Part shown: in pieces, positions 23,501 through 37,145 of the stretch | Position numbering within the stretch: position 1 is the first letter of the stretch | Layout of the letters: every line of letters begins with the position of its first letter | Source: Luscinia megarhynchos | Lineage: Eukaryota; Chordata; Aves; Passeriformes; Turdidae | Reading direction: 5' to 3' | Assembly: GCA_034336665.1 (NCBI GenBank) | Contig: JAPFBE010000002.1 | Coordinates: 6,184,146-6,248,145 of the forward strand | Length of the DNA: 64,000 nt | Notes under the pieces: generated by a model | Seen by the model: only the letters and a program-made list of their open reading frames with translations | What the model was told of the DNA's origin: nothing | Database searches by the model: none | Made by a program: the position numbers and the translations under genes

Positions 23501-25001
23501 TACAAGAAAAGCATATTTTCTTTTTTTTAGCTCTTAGGTATTTCCCATAATACCTACATCTCCAAGACTCTATATTAAGAGGATATTTATCTATCTCTCT
23601 GACTCCAAAGAACCATTTCCAGATACACCCTGATACAAATATTTTTTAATAATCATTAAATGGTTGATGGGCAAAAATATTGCAAACTGCATATTTTTGG
23701 CATATTATTTAATCAGCAGCAATAGAAATACTTTTTTTTATAAACAACATGAATTATTTATTTTAGCACTAAAGGAGGAGAATTCCATTAATGCATCATT
23801 TGCAAGAATGATACAATAAGCTCTAACTAGAGACTGGGAAACAATAAGAAAAAAATTATGAAGGGCCACTGGTACCCACTGGTCCTTCCATAAGAATGGG
23901 GACCGAAAAGTGTTTGAAATTAGTACAGAAGAACTGGTGTGGCATAAAATAAAGAGAGAAAGAAGGCAGATTGGGAAAAATCTTGCTTCGCTTGGGGAAA
24001 TAAAAGCATATATTACCTGTAGGGCATACATATGGGAGGGCATAGAACATGGAATGCATAAATTCCAGATAAATGCAATTTTATGGGGAAAAGTGTTAAG
24101 AGAAGGATGTGGTAACATTTTTATGTGGTGCAGGTGGTATTTTTTCATACTGAATACACAACTGAAAGCTCTTTAGGGCAGACTTTAGGCATAGGGCAGA
24201 CTGTGCGGAAAAATGGTTCCCCAAGATCTGGCATATTTGTATCTCTCTCCTCTTCACAAGACACATCCTCTTCTTTAGCCATCTTTGATATTTATAAGAT
24301 AGTAATTGTGGGGACCATGTAGACTTAGAGCTCAGCTGAGGTAAGGATGGTATTGTGGAATAAGACAATTATGAATTCTAGGATAAACGCTAAGAAACCA
24401 GTAATTTATTCCACACTTACAGCTTACCACATTTCTAAAATGCGTCAAAAACATGGTAAAAGCTAGGGGATTCTGTCAGTGGGTTTTCACAGCAGATGCC
24501 ATATATGATGTGGCTTTGACAGATGCTATTGAGCACGGGGACTTCTGATGAAAGCAGAACGATTTGTAAGACAAAAAGTTCATTGTGACTTCTGTAGCTG
24601 AGAACTTAGGAAAGGCCTGATTGCCCACGTTACCACTGGCTGAGGGGAAAGACAGTCTCAATAACCACTGTGGTCTTGTATCTCATGTTGCCGTATGTCC
24701 AGAAATCAGTAGAGATTCAAAGTAGCTGAACCCAATCAAAAGAGTGAGGGAGATTGTAAATGTTCTGTTTCTACTCCATTCAATGGGCATTTCCTAAGTA
24801 TTTGGGGCAGGGTGGGGGGGAAGAAAAGTAGAGATACTATGTGAAAATATCTAGAGAATCTAAAGCTACTGCAAAAGAGCACTCTGCTACTAAATTATGT
24901 AATAGTGTGTATCACTCATTCATTAAATATCAATAAATAATTTAAAATTTTCTGTAATTTGGTATGCTCCTGAAATTATATCTGTTCCCCTGGGTTTCAT
25001 T

Positions 25002-25118
25002 TTTTTCTTTTTTTGTTGTTGTTTTTGGGGGTTTTGTTTGTTTTTTCGTTTTTTGGTTTTTTGTGTTTTGTTTTGTTTGTTTTGTTTTTCTTTTTCTTTT
25101 TTTTTTTTTTTCTTTTAA
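25002..25118. repeat. T-rich low-complexity tract
   Basis: About 117 bases are almost only T with scattered G and C, including TTTTGTTTG and TTTTTCTTTTTC runs. It could be the poly(A) side of an old minus-strand insertion, but no element body is recognised to the right of it. Confidence 0.75.
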
Positions 25119-25721
25119 ATAGACCGGTAAGGGAAGAGTACACATGAGGTGACCTAAGGTCCTCCCTCCTCTGCTAACACCTAGCTGTTAGCAGACTTGC
25201 AAAAAGTCCAGTCATCCCTTTGCTACCTCTTCTGCCCTGTTTTTGAGCTGCAAGGTGTAGTAGTGAGACATGGGCCTTGGGTGAAATTTTGCTGACATTA
25301 ATTGAACAGTTGACTCAATAGGCAGGAATTCAACCCGTGTGCCCTAACCAAATGCTGGACACAGGGTAGTCCTCGATGTTGCTCAGTAGCTTTTTATGTC
25401 TGCAACAAAAAAAACACCTTCTGTCAAATTTTTATGGGCAGTTGATGTGTTACTCCTTTGCTGGATCAGAAGTAGTAGCCTGACCTTGAGTATGTTATTG
25501 TCTTCTTGCTGCATGCATTTTCCCACTCTGTAACAGAAAAAAGGGAACTTTTCAGATTCTGAAGCTAAAATAATGAGAATATGTTTAGGCTTATGGAACA
25601 TATTTCCCGGTATAATTCATTATTATATTAATTATAATCAATAAAAATCACAACAAATGTACTTTAGAGGAAATGAATGAATGAAATTTAAGACTGATAC
25701 TACAAAATAAATTTGGACTGG

Positions 25722-25746
25722 CTTTTTTTTTTTTTTTTTTTTTTTG
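25722..25746. repeat. Poly(T) run of about 25
   Basis: An uninterrupted T homopolymer is followed by GGTGGGG. No element is recognised next to it. Confidence 0.8.
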
Positions 25747-28700
25747 GTGGGGAAATTCATTAGACTGTGAAAATTACACTCTGCATAGTACCACACTGGT
25801 GCACATTACTCACAGAAAAATAATTCTGTTGTTTTGAGACTGCATGTAAACTGGATTGATTCAATGTTTATTGAGATTTTCGGTTTCCATCTCATTTATA
25901 TTTATGCCTACCAGATGGTCTTTATTTGTCATAGTATTTCTTAAGAATATTTTTTTCTATGTCAGGTTTGAGTGTCTGTTTGATGAAGATGTGAAAGCAG
26001 AAACTAAGTAATACTAAACATCACACACAAGTGATTGCTAAGTGTAAAGAGAGCACATTATGCTTGCAAATAATAGTGTAAGAGAAAAACCTGAAATGAT
26101 CTATATTTTGGCTCTAGGGATAAGATTCCCAAGCAAAATGTGTATCTCAGTATGTTCCTAATGTTGAATTTGAGGATTTAAAGTTAGGAAAGAAGCTAAA
26201 GTAAATAGTTTTCTAATAATTTTTTTTAGTAACAAGACTTCTTTTCTTCCTCAGAAGCCTTTGAAATCTCATTGCCCAAGACATGTACACAGAGAGACTC
26301 TGAGTGCATAACTTCTAATTATAAGCATAATACAGGAGCTATATAAAAAGCAATATCTGCCTAATTCCTTCAGTCTCTCCGCCTTAGAAGAGTAGACTGA
26401 TTTATATTAGATCCACTGAGCCAAGGTTCAGCCCTCACTGTTGAGGTGAGGATTGGTTGAAGCAAGGTGCCTTCTTGTATGAGAAACAATTTATATTTAT
26501 TTATTCATTAAAGGAGGGGACACTGGCACCTATACTATTGTTTCCCTTGGCAATATTGATTTTTCCACCCCCCCCTTTCCCCTTCTTTTCCCAATCACTT
26601 CCTGGAATAGGAAAGACACACAGAAATTTTGGAATCCATGAGAAATCTTTCATCATTTCAGATAATGGAATAGTCTTTTCCAGTCTTTAGTGGCTGAACC
26701 TTTATGAACAGAAGCCAGGTCGCATGTTATCAAAAAGATTTTTCCCAGGATACTGTAAGAGAATACTGTAAGAACTTTTGACAAATTTCCAGCAAAAGGA
26801 CACCTTGCTAGAAGTGATAATCCTTCCATGTACAGATGTGGAAACTGACATGAAAAACTCCTGGATCTGTTAGTCTTGGAAAATTCAGCTAATAATCAGA
26901 GACACGCCTTTCATGCCAGTCAATCCAAAATATAATTAACACAGCTACATAAATATATATATAGTGAGAATAAAAGCAAGTAATAGCCTTAGTAAACCCA
27001 AGAGACAAAAATATTAGCTCCAAAAGTCCTTTGTTTCTGTCTTAAAGCTGAGTTTTTTTCTTCAAATGTGAATCTGTAAGTCTCAAGACAAGATGCTGAA
27101 GGAAAGCTAAAATAAATGGAGTTTGAGGCCATAGACCATTGTCTCAAAAAGAGACAATACAAACAGGAATTAGCTATGTCTATATATACAGCAATTTGTT
27201 AAAGTTTAACAGTGAATAAAAGGAGGCTGTGGTACCAATTACTTGGTGTAGACTAGAAGAGTAAAATTGTTTTCTGGAAAATAAAATTAAATCTAGAGTA
27301 ACCAGAGAAGATGGTAGATGAAGTTGGTGGTGAAAGATATCCAATCATTAAATGTCTTTTGGTAATGGCAATATTAACAGCATTCATGGTTAGAAATCTC
27401 TCACTATAATGAATAGAGTTTTGACTGTTGTCTCCACTTTCACAGAGTAGATTGATATAAACTTCCTATTTTCTCTCTCAGGAATTGGTTTTTTTACCAT
27501 TGGGAGGTATTTAGGGATACCTAAAAAGAATCAGAAATTGTTCTATGAAAGGAAGAAGGGGAGGACAAAGCAAAGACTGGAAGATTTGGAAACCCCGAAA
27601 ACAGACACCATAATTGCCTTGCACAGCAAGAAGAACAAAAGTTTTGGGCAGCAGCTCTGATGCCTAATTAAGTCTGTTGTGTGTCTGTACTGTAAATTAT
27701 AAAGAGCTGATAACCATATATTAGTGATTGGTATTAACTCAACTTACTCTTTTATATGTAATGTATTATCCAAGTAGTTTCCCCAATAATGTGATACGTT
27801 TAAGATCACACGGAAAAAAAAAGACTAGTGACCTTTCTGTCCTTCACCAGATAAAAATTTTAACAGGTCTTTTCTATTTCTTTATTTCATATTGACACCT
27901 TGCCTCCCCTCCATGTTGTCAAGTTCTCCTGAACAAATTTTTGTTTTGTAGAGTCACTACCAAAGCTGTAATCACACCTGGGTTGAACACCATGCCTCAC
28001 CAGCCCAAGGCAACTTAAATTCATTGTTTTCGTGGGACCCAGTGGCAAACATAAATTACAGCATCCCTGACCCTGTTGCAATCACTCCTTTTTCCCTGAT
28101 CTCTTTCAATTTGAAGATAAAAACTGCCACAGTTCTCTTCAGGCAGTAACTTTTCAATAGCCATTAGTGAAAAGCACTTTATTTAACGTTCTGTGCTTTC
28201 TTATATGGAACAATGCAGACTTTTCAGGAATTACACAATCCTTTTGTAAAGTTCTTTCTCACTAATCTACAGCTATGCTATTAAAGATATCCTTGGAGGG
28301 ATTTAGGAAAGCAGTTGTTTGCTCCACTTCAAATTAAAAGAAATAAAGAAAAGCACGTGAATTCAACACTGCTAATAGCTCAATAACAGGAATGGTATAT
28401 ACTTAATCATAAATATTTTTTCTTGTGTTGGAATGGGCAACAATTTTTTTCCCCTAAAAATAACTTTCATTCTTTTGCACAGCTCTCCTCTGGCCTGTAG
28501 GTGTCATAGTCAGAATATGGATGAAATAGATAAATATTAGTCTACATACTTGGAATAACTTTCTGAAAAGCAATGTACTTGTTGGTAAGTACTGTTAATA
28601 TTATTGAAGCTTTGGAACTGGAAAAACAACTCTAGTACTTAGACAAGCATACAATATAATAGATTTCACTGTACGTTCTCTACCTATGAAGTTGAAGTTT

Positions 28701-29008
28701 CTCATGTTTCTCAGGTAAAAAACCATTTTTCTCAGAATTCTTAACCTGATGCCTCCAGCTTTGAACTTGCCTATCTTGATCCCACTCTTTTGTTCATTTT
28801 TCCTTTCAGCCTTGCATCTTAATAGCTAAGTCAGCTAAGACCCATAGAAGTGACTGAAAATATTAAAGAGCAGCATGTTCCTATTCTAGGCATAGAGTGT
28901 TGAGTGTAATAAAGCCACAGGATGAAGCACCAGTGAATACTAGGGAAAGTTGCCTGACCAGTGCAGTGTTCAGGACCAATCCTATATTGGAGTGATGGCA
29001 ACAGCCAA

Positions 29009-29066
29009 CAACAGAAGACCAACAGATGTTATCTATCAAGATTTCTGTAAGGCCTTTAACATGGTG
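29009..29066 (+). mobile_element. CR1 LINE reverse-transcriptase remnant
   Basis: One frame reads PTDVIYQDFCKAFNMVP, which corresponds to the reverse-transcriptase block DVVYLDFSKAFDTVPH of CR1-type LINEs. No longer frame survives around it. It is an old, broken fragment. The sequence directly after it is a 30-bp tandem duplication. Confidence 0.6.
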
Positions 29067-29115
29067 CCTTAGATTTAACTGGTTATTGACATGGTGCCTC
29101 AAATTTAACTGGTCT
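29059..29115. repeat. 30-bp tandem duplication at end of CR1 remnant
   Basis: ACATGGTGCCTTAGATTTAA at 29059 recurs as ACATGGTGCCTCAAATTTAA at 29089, both followed by CTGGT. The repeat begins within the reverse-transcriptase motif, so it arose after the CR1 insertion. Confidence 0.75.
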
Positions 29116-30632
29116 AAGTTCAAGCCCTTCACTGGAGACCTAAATTGAAAACCTTGTCACACTGTATAGTTGATGAAATATTCAAGCATCAGCAGGAAAG
29201 CATTTGTCTATCCAAGAGTCAAGTTCTCTCCAGCTGCAGGGAAAGCTAGCAGAGAACTTCTAATATGACACCCAAAGTCACATGAAGTAGTGCTAAACCA
29301 GTATCACATCGACAATAAGGTACAGTAGAATCTGATAACACATTAAGAGGCTGCTTGCATAAATGTTATTTAATCTACAGCTGCTATGCAAACAACTTTG
29401 GGAATGGAGTACAACAGCTATTCTTATTGGCCAGTGCTCAGCTCCTGCAATTTGGAGAAAGGACATAATTTCCTGCAGTAGAATAGAAGGTTCTGTGGGA
29501 ATTCTTGTTTGTCAAGGTGTTGGAGCCTTGGATATTTGTAAAACACATAAAAATGAATGCTTAGGAACCATTCTGGTATTGTTATTTTGAAGCTCTCCCT
29601 TCAATAGCTACCTAAAAAAATGGGGCTAGTAAAGAAAGCTCAATATCCTGCACATATAAGTGTGCAGTGCAAGGATTCTAATTTAAAGACAATTTAGGCA
29701 TGTGATGAGTAAGAATTGGCAACTTGCTGCTTTGATCCTTCTTTTCTCCTCAAAGGCAAGAAGAAATGGTAAAGCATTATTTGATGTCATTTGGAAAGTA
29801 CCAGACTTATGTTGTAGGACCCAAGGTGTTAAAAATGGAATCCTTGGCAAGAACCATGAAGCTGTCTTTACTAGATAACAAGTCAAAGATTTCCATGCTT
29901 ATTTCTGTAAACATTTTCATTTATAGAAAGATCTAACTTAAGGATTTCCAATTGTTGCAGCATAAAACCAGGCCTTAGTAATTCTGACTAGCAAACACCC
30001 ATCAAACATACACTGAGAACCCTAGATATTTCTGTGACATGTAGATCTGTATATCAACTTATTATTGTATTAATTTCTTTGTGTATTTTGAGATAATCAT
30101 ACAATCTTGTGCAGGAATGATGAATGCATTTATCTCAATGCTATTAATTACTCCAACTATCTGGAATAAAGGATTTAGCATTTCCATACTCTATAAAGAG
30201 CTAAAGGCTGCATTTGGAAGGAATAATGGATGTTGTCAGAAGATTTTCAAATCCAATTTCAATTGCTGGATATTTTCACCCTGATTCAAATGTTTTAAAA
30301 CCTTCTTAAAGTAGTCTAACTGAAGCTTGCAGCTGATGCTGTATAACAATTTTATTGCTGATCACATTGCACAGTGAAACACTTCACCAAGCACTTTATT
30401 CCTGACTGTTACCCATTAGTCAGCTGCAACACAAAGAGCACCAAGTGCTGAAAGATTATGAGAGTTTTCCCTAAGTTCTCTAAGATATCTCCATCCCAGA
30501 CACTAGATGTATCTGCCAGACACTGTATGCTATTAAGAAGAGACTGGAAGGGAGGTTTGCTATGTGGTCTATTATTTCAGTCTGTTGATGGACAGCCTGG
30601 TAAGAAAGTGGCGCTGAAACTTATTTGCCACT

Positions 30633-30967
30633 TGTGGAGATCCAAAAGAAGTTTTCCCAGTTAAGAATTGTAACCCCTGTTTGGTTCCCTAAGCCCTCTC
30701 ACTGTCTGTTAACCCTTAGGTCACTCCCACCCTAATTCCCTGCTGGTCTTTTACTCTAGCCCATCCCTGTAGCACCCTGTGTAATTTAGTAATTGGTCCC
30801 TGGGGCTTTCCCCGCCCTGTTTATCCCATGTACTTTAGCCTGGACCCTCCGAGCTCCGGGGCCTTTGTTCCCTGAAACCAAACCATGCGTGGCTGAAATA
30901 AACATCTTTAAAAACCCTGCAAAGGCCTTCCTGCTCTTTCACCCCAAGCAACATCATAAAAGCAACA
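30633..30967 (+). mobile_element. ERVK-type solo LTR with 6-bp target duplication
   Basis: A 335-bp element starts TGTGGAGATC and ends AACA. It is flanked on both sides by GCCACT (30627-30632 and 30968-30973). A poly(A) signal AATAAA lies at 30897-30902, preceded by a GC-rich segment (CTCCGAGCTCCGGGGCC), as in an LTR U3-R. A 6-bp target duplication is typical of class II (ERVK) elements. I recall close copies of this LTR type as common in bird genomes. No gag, pol or env sequence adjoins it, so it is a solo LTR left by recombination. Confidence 0.85.
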
Positions 30968-33900
30968 GCCACTGTCACCATGCTTGAATTGCTATTGCAG
31001 AAAAAGGTGCTCAAAGTCAGCTCTTTAATTGTAAAAGAATGAGACATGAGGCTACTACGCATAATTTCCAATGGAAAGAATAGTAGTTTAAGTTTTTGAA
31101 ATCTGAGGTCAGTTCTGGATGTGCCCACAAAGCTGGCAAATTGTAATGATATACAGAGGTCTGAGATTTGTAGAGAGTTTTTCTTTTTTTTTTAATTGCT
31201 CAAACTAATATTGACTGAATGAAGAGGTCCTGCCTGTCCGTCTGCTGTAGAAGTATGTTTGACTTTGTTATGCAAAGTTTCACTCTGGCTAAATTAGAAA
31301 TATGAGTGGCATTAGGAATCATATTGGTCTCTGCCTATATTTGAAGGCTACATCTAAGGCATGTTTCTTATTCTGCCCCATGGAAGATCTCTGTGTTTAA
31401 CAGAGTGACAGGAATACCATATGTCTCACAACATACAACTTTACGTTTTTTCTGTATAGATATTTACACATCTGAAGAAGTCATAATTTGCTCGCCTTGT
31501 AGATATTGGGTATAAATAAGACTATTGAAAGGCATGATTTTGACACAGATTTATGTTTCAAAATAGTGTCTATTTTCCTCCATGACTCTACAGGTGCTCA
31601 AGACTATTTACTCAGAGGTAAACTGCATTTGCTTGCATAAACTGAACAACAAAACCTAGGCACAACCAATGAAATAACTAGGAACATTTACTTCAGGGAA
31701 GTCTGAATGCTTTAAAAAAGTTGGATGATGGGAATCTTACTGTATCTTTGTGTACTTAAAAGTATAACTGACTTCTGCAAGAATTACAGCAGCCTGGTTA
31801 GAGTAGGCCAAGCAGCGGGTTAAACGGCAGTAAGAACAACCAAGGACTGATTGCTTAAAAAACATAACAAAATCAATCAGTTATATCAGGATGAAAAACA
31901 TCCCCATCATCTAATTAGATCCTACTAAGTTTGGTTGATGGAAACTCCTCTTTAGGATTGAGATGTTACTGGTGAAAAGGGAAAGCTTTCTTCATAAGGT
32001 GCTGGGAGAACAAGTGGAATGAAAAGAGCTTGGAAAAAGTTTGTAGAAAATAAAGCTTGAATTTCTTTTTTTCTTCTTTAAAAACCTTGAAAATTTTTTA
32101 TTTCTTTCTGAATCTAGGTATTTCTTGTCCCCTTGTAACTGTTTTAGTTTACCGTTTTTATAGCTAGTCAGCACACAAGTAATTTTTTCTTTCTGACACA
32201 GTAAGTTAACTGTCGCTACTAAAGAGATGCACCAAAGACTTTCTGCCAGAGACCAGGTTTCCCACTCCCCAGGATACTTAATTAAAGCAATAGCATCGAT
32301 GTTGAGACAAGTTCACAACTTTTTCTTCCTTTTATGAGAGACAAGGAAAGGATAAACAAAAAAATAAACACAAAAAACCTTTCCCAAACCCTGTATGAGG
32401 CTCACTTTAGAAGACTTCCATCATCTTCATTCAAAAAAAGTGTAACTGAGTAATGAGTTCAACAGCCTTACTCAGTAGCTTTACATGTATGGGCAAAAAT
32501 ATTAATGCATGCAAATTACATTGGTGACAGGAATTTTCTCATGAGTGTAACTGCACTTATTCTTGATGTTTCCGTTTACAAATAAGAAGCAACCCCTCAA
32601 TATATATATCAATAATACTGTAATGCCTGTGGTTCAGAGGCACATGTCACTCAGGAGACTAGCCCCAGCACTTTTAACCTTGATAAGTAATTGCAATCTA
32701 ATTTATGAATTCTTAATTTCAGGAAAGGAATCTGAATTTGTTCTAAAGAGTTATTGTCAGGAAGTTTTCCTTAAGCAAAATTTACAAAGTGTCTTTGCAA
32801 CCAGTATTTCTTAATTCTGTGAAGAGGAAAATTCTGTGTAGCTCTTTCAAGAGCCAGGTAACTTTAAAATTATTTTTTGTTGTTGTTTGTGGGTTGAGTT
32901 TTTTTGGTAGTTTTTATAGATTTTGCTTATTTTAATGTTCCCTTTGAGGAAGAATTATTAGGTGCAGCACATCTCAATCATCCTTTGACTTGGTATATTT
33001 TTGTATCACATCCTGGCAAGCAATGTGAACTCTAGATTTGGATTTTTGTTTTGGTTTGTTTCTTTGTTTTTGGTTTTTTTTTTTCTTGCTTGCCTTTATT
33101 GTGGGGTTTTTGGAATGTATGTGTAAAATCATTGTTTATTTAAGGGTTTTCTATGAGTTAGTGATATTCCCATTCTTCTGAGGAGCCTTTGACTGAATGA
33201 ACTTCAGAACCTGCTGTTTCAATGTGCTACAGTATGTTAGAGCCTCTGCTCTCAAGTACATAATATTGAAATTTTAACTAAATAAAATTAATAGGAGCTA
33301 TTTTGAGGGAACTGCTGCAGGCTGGCTATTGTGTCTGCTCCTTAGTATAAATACCAGTATAAAAATGTTTGGATCCTGACTAAGATGCAGCAATAAAAAT
33401 GGACATGAATTACATTTTTTAAATTATTTACAACTTCACACAGTCTGTGGCTTTAAATTATTGATGCTTGTGACAGCAACTGTCAATAAGACAAAGCTTC
33501 CACTGCAACCACAGCAGCACACTGTGGTATTCAGTGCCTCCAGTCCTTCTTATTAAGGAAAAATGTCACTTCTTTCATTGTAGGAGAGCAGAAGAAAGGA
33601 AGCAAGATCATTATTACAGGAGAAGTTTCCTGCAAGACTCTTTGATTACAGTGTGTCTCTCAGAACTCTTGGCATAACAAAAATGTTCTAACTGAGCATG
33701 AAAGAGACTGGTCTTATCAGTAAGAGACTGCATAATGTTTGCTGTAACACGTTTTTTTACATGTAGGGTTATAGCAGCAAAAACGTCCCTGCTGGACCAC
33801 AAAGGATGAGGCAGCCCTGTGTGTTAGAGAGAGACTTTAGGGGGAGCATCTGTCCCCACCTACACCCCACAGTGCATTGTCTAGGGCGGTGTCACTCGTC

Positions 33901-36208
33901 TAAAGGCAATACCTTTAGAACAATGGTATCAGCCTTCCAGATGTGGTACAAACACTTGCACCTCTGTTGATATAGCAGCAACTATCAGCAGTATCACAGG
34001 TCATCTGTCTTCTTTATTACTTCTGCTCCCTCCTGCTGACCTATGAAGCTGTAATCTCCTGAATATGTCTCTCTATATCTGACAGGTTCCTAATAAAGTT
34101 TTGTTGCTTTAGGTGCAAAAGGACAGGTCTGTTTTAAGTATGCTGGTGTTTTCTCTGTTTCTTTATTTAAGTTCAAAGCAACAACACTAGGTGAAATTCA
34201 TGAGGACAAAAGGAGAACCTTGTGTTATTTGGATCTAGGAGCTTGCTTGAATCCATTACTGCTGAAAAAAGAGAGGATTCCTGATATGAAAACACCAGTG
34301 AGCCATATGTGTGTATTGCACGTGTACTTGCAGAGTGGAAGAAATCTGTATGGAATATGAAATTGCATCCTGTACTGCTGGGGATCAGGTGCTGGATTGT
34401 ATAAAGACAAGTGTTGTATTATGAGTGGCGAATGACTGAAGAGTGATTGTCTGTAGATAATGATTTTCAGTAGAGGAAGAGAATCACCCCTATTTTGTGT
34501 TGTTTTATATGCACAGGTGGAAGGAGAGAATCAAAGTCTTCTGCTGCCATTTGGGAAACAAAAGTTGTTTTAATTACTTAGAAAATATTAATAGGTACAT
34601 GGAAACAATGCCAGGGAGCCTGTGAAGCTGCAAGAAATGAAGTGTGTTTTCATGGTTTGGGTTGAATCCCAGTAAAATGGACTTGGACTGATATTAAGGC
34701 AATGGCTGACCTCTGGTTACAGGTCACCAAATGGCAGGAATTCTATCCCCCCAGAGGATCTAAATGGGGCTCATCCATGTAACCTAGAGGGACCTGCAGC
34801 TCTTTGGCTTTACATTGCCCAGGGCCTGACCTCGGGGGCCTGTCCCTGGCTGCCATACAGAGGAGAGTGCCCTGAATCAACATTGCTCAAGGGGTTCCTC
34901 TTCCCAGCAGAACAGCCAGAATATATAGTGCTGTCATGAGCCCTAATCTATTTGTTGTAAGATTATTATTTTTTTCCCACTCCTTCAGTATACCTGAAGT
35001 AGTGACTGCCCTGTGTTTTAGCAATGTAATACAAGTGCATGAAGGAAAATCAAGAGGCAAGGTCATGGGACAATGGCAGAGTGCTACGCTCTTTGACAAT
35101 TCAAGTGTACCATACAGGACTTAGAGACCCAAGAAAATATTTGCATAACTGTATTTGTATGGTAACAAATGCAGTATTAAGGTGAAAATTAAGGGGTCAA
35201 CAAAAAACTGCAAACAGTCCAGTAGTGGGCTCTCAGAAGCTGGCCTTAAGAAAAAGCAATGTGAAGAAGCTTTTCAAGTGAATCCCCTTTGACTAAACTA
35301 GCTGTGGCTAAATAATAGTCTTGTTTGATACCTTCAGTGTTCATGAAAGCAGAATACTGCTTCAGAAATAAAGATCACTGTGATAACTAAGATGCTTGAA
35401 TGTATAATTGATTAATTTATTTTTTTTCTAATGCCCCACAGGCGCCTAACGCTTGGTAGCTCAGGTTGTCTTGTTCCCATCTCCTCAAATCAGTAATGCA
35501 GTATGTTGTCCTGCCACTGTTTACCTGACCTCCAGCACCATCATAAAATGAAGTTATGTGGTATTAGAGACAGTGACTTCACAGCTTCTTTCTTTAACAA
35601 AGATCCTTCCACCATCTCTTACTGTAGCTAATAAATGCAGACTCTTATTTTCATTTTAAAAACACTGAAGAGGGGATACTAATGGGAAAATCTCATTTGT
35701 CAATATGCCATGAAGAAATGAAACCTACTAAAATACAATTCATGTAACAGGGTGCAAAGAATTCCTTTGAAAGCAGAAAAGTAGCATTTCTTATTTGTCT
35801 AACTCTTTCCTACATGAATCTTAAAAAGAAAAAAAATCACTCAAGTGCACACATTCATTCATTAGATTATAAGAACCATTGCATTTAACATTTTTTCACA
35901 GAACCTCTACAGTGTTCATTATGTCAGGTCTTTCTCAACCATTTCATGGATTCATCGTCCTTGACTGCCACTGAACATAATGTAGTCTGAGGCCTTTCAT
36001 GAATCCTGAGTGTAGTGAGGGCTTTCTGCAGTGACAAAGCTGAAATGTATCCAACTGTATAGATTCTATCAAATGCAGGTAGATTTTTTCAGCACCTGGC
36101 TACCTAAGCATCTGAGTCTTTTTCACATCTCGTATCTTCCAGAGAGTTAGCAAAGGGCCAATGCATAGCTGAACTATTCTTTGCAAACTAGGAACTGTTG
36201 GTCATGTC

Positions 36209-36290
36209 TTACAGGTAGGGAAACTGGGGAACGAGACAGTGCCCAAAATTAAGCAGCTGGTAAATGATGGAGCTAGGAACTGTAGATTTT
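36209..36290 (+). mobile_element. MIR SINE core fragment
   Basis: ACAGGTAGGGAAACTGGGGA, then GCCCAAAATTAAGCAGCTGG and TAAATGATGGAGCTAGGAACT, follow the MIR core consensus (ACAGATGGGGAAACTGAGGC ... CAGCTGGTAAGTGGCAGAGC). It is an ancient amniote repeat, well diverged. Confidence 0.7.
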
Positions 36291-37096
36291 CCAAGTGCAA
36301 GCATTGCCTACTTCACATTTTACAGAGGACAGAATTAACACAAAAAGAAACAAAGATTTTTATCTAGATCGTGAGGACAGTCAACCATGGCAAGTAGAAT
36401 GCACCTCAAGACTTTAATACTTAGACTAGTGCTTTGTCCCATTGAATACTTTATGGACAAAAAGATCATCCCTCACAGTAACATGATGGAGGAGGCAGAG
36501 AGCGGACCCGGTACTAGAGTTCCCTCAGCTCAGGGATGAGGAACTTTTTTTACACAGTACATTAGCCTTACCCAAGGCTGGAAGGCTGGCCTAAGGAACA
36601 AAACCCTGGAGTATCAAAAGTGTCAAACTTTCTGCACTCCAGCCTCTCAATAATGCAAGCTCCTGTTCATACAGGCCTTAAGTACGGGCCTTTTTTCCCC
36701 TACTAAACTACACAGAATTTTTTTTTGATATATATATTTTGAACAGTAGGTGATGCTATAAGACTTGGGATTAAGCTCTCTCCTGACTCCAGTTCTCTAC
36801 AATTGCTGCTGAAGAGTGAGGAAAAGATGCTGATCTTTTCCTCTTATGCATAAGAAAGAGCTATAATTTCATATTATGGAGACTAAGATGGTTGCACTCA
36901 GAAATTGGAAGAAATGGTAATGCTAATGCTTTTATACTAGTAATTTATGTGTCTATCTAATACTTCAGAAAAATGTGTTACAGGGTCAGACCAATTCAGA
37001 GAAGGCCTCTCTGCTCCCTGATTTGGGTCTTTGGGTCTGGGAGATATTCTGAGTTTAATAGTAATCTCAGTCTGAAGATGAATTTTTACCTGCAGA

Positions 37097-37145
37097 AAAA
37101 AAGAAACAAACAAGCAAACAAAACAAAACAAAACAAAAAAAAACC
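37097..37145. repeat. A-rich AAAC repeat tract
   Basis: AAACAAACAAGCAAACAAAACAA-type repeats run into a long A run and CCCCC. No retroelement body is recognised upstream. Confidence 0.75.

Larger units (their letters stand above)
16050..30626. other. Gene-free AT-rich tract, left part
   Basis: I found no spliceable coding exon of a known family on either strand. Contents are the GC-rich patch near 16.3-16.6 kb, an AATAAA/A8 site near 17.5 kb, T-rich tracts (25002-25118 and 25722-25747) and a CR1 remnant near 29.0 kb. An open frame of 154 codons on the minus strand at 20174-20638 overlaps plus-strand open frames and has no recognisable motif. Unannotated conserved non-coding elements may exist but cannot be seen from one sequence. 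Confidence 0.5.

Noticed and set aside
23738..24148. 136-codon minus-strand open frame
   Set aside because: No recognisable motif, low-complexity hydrophobic composition, and an overlapping open frame on the other strand.
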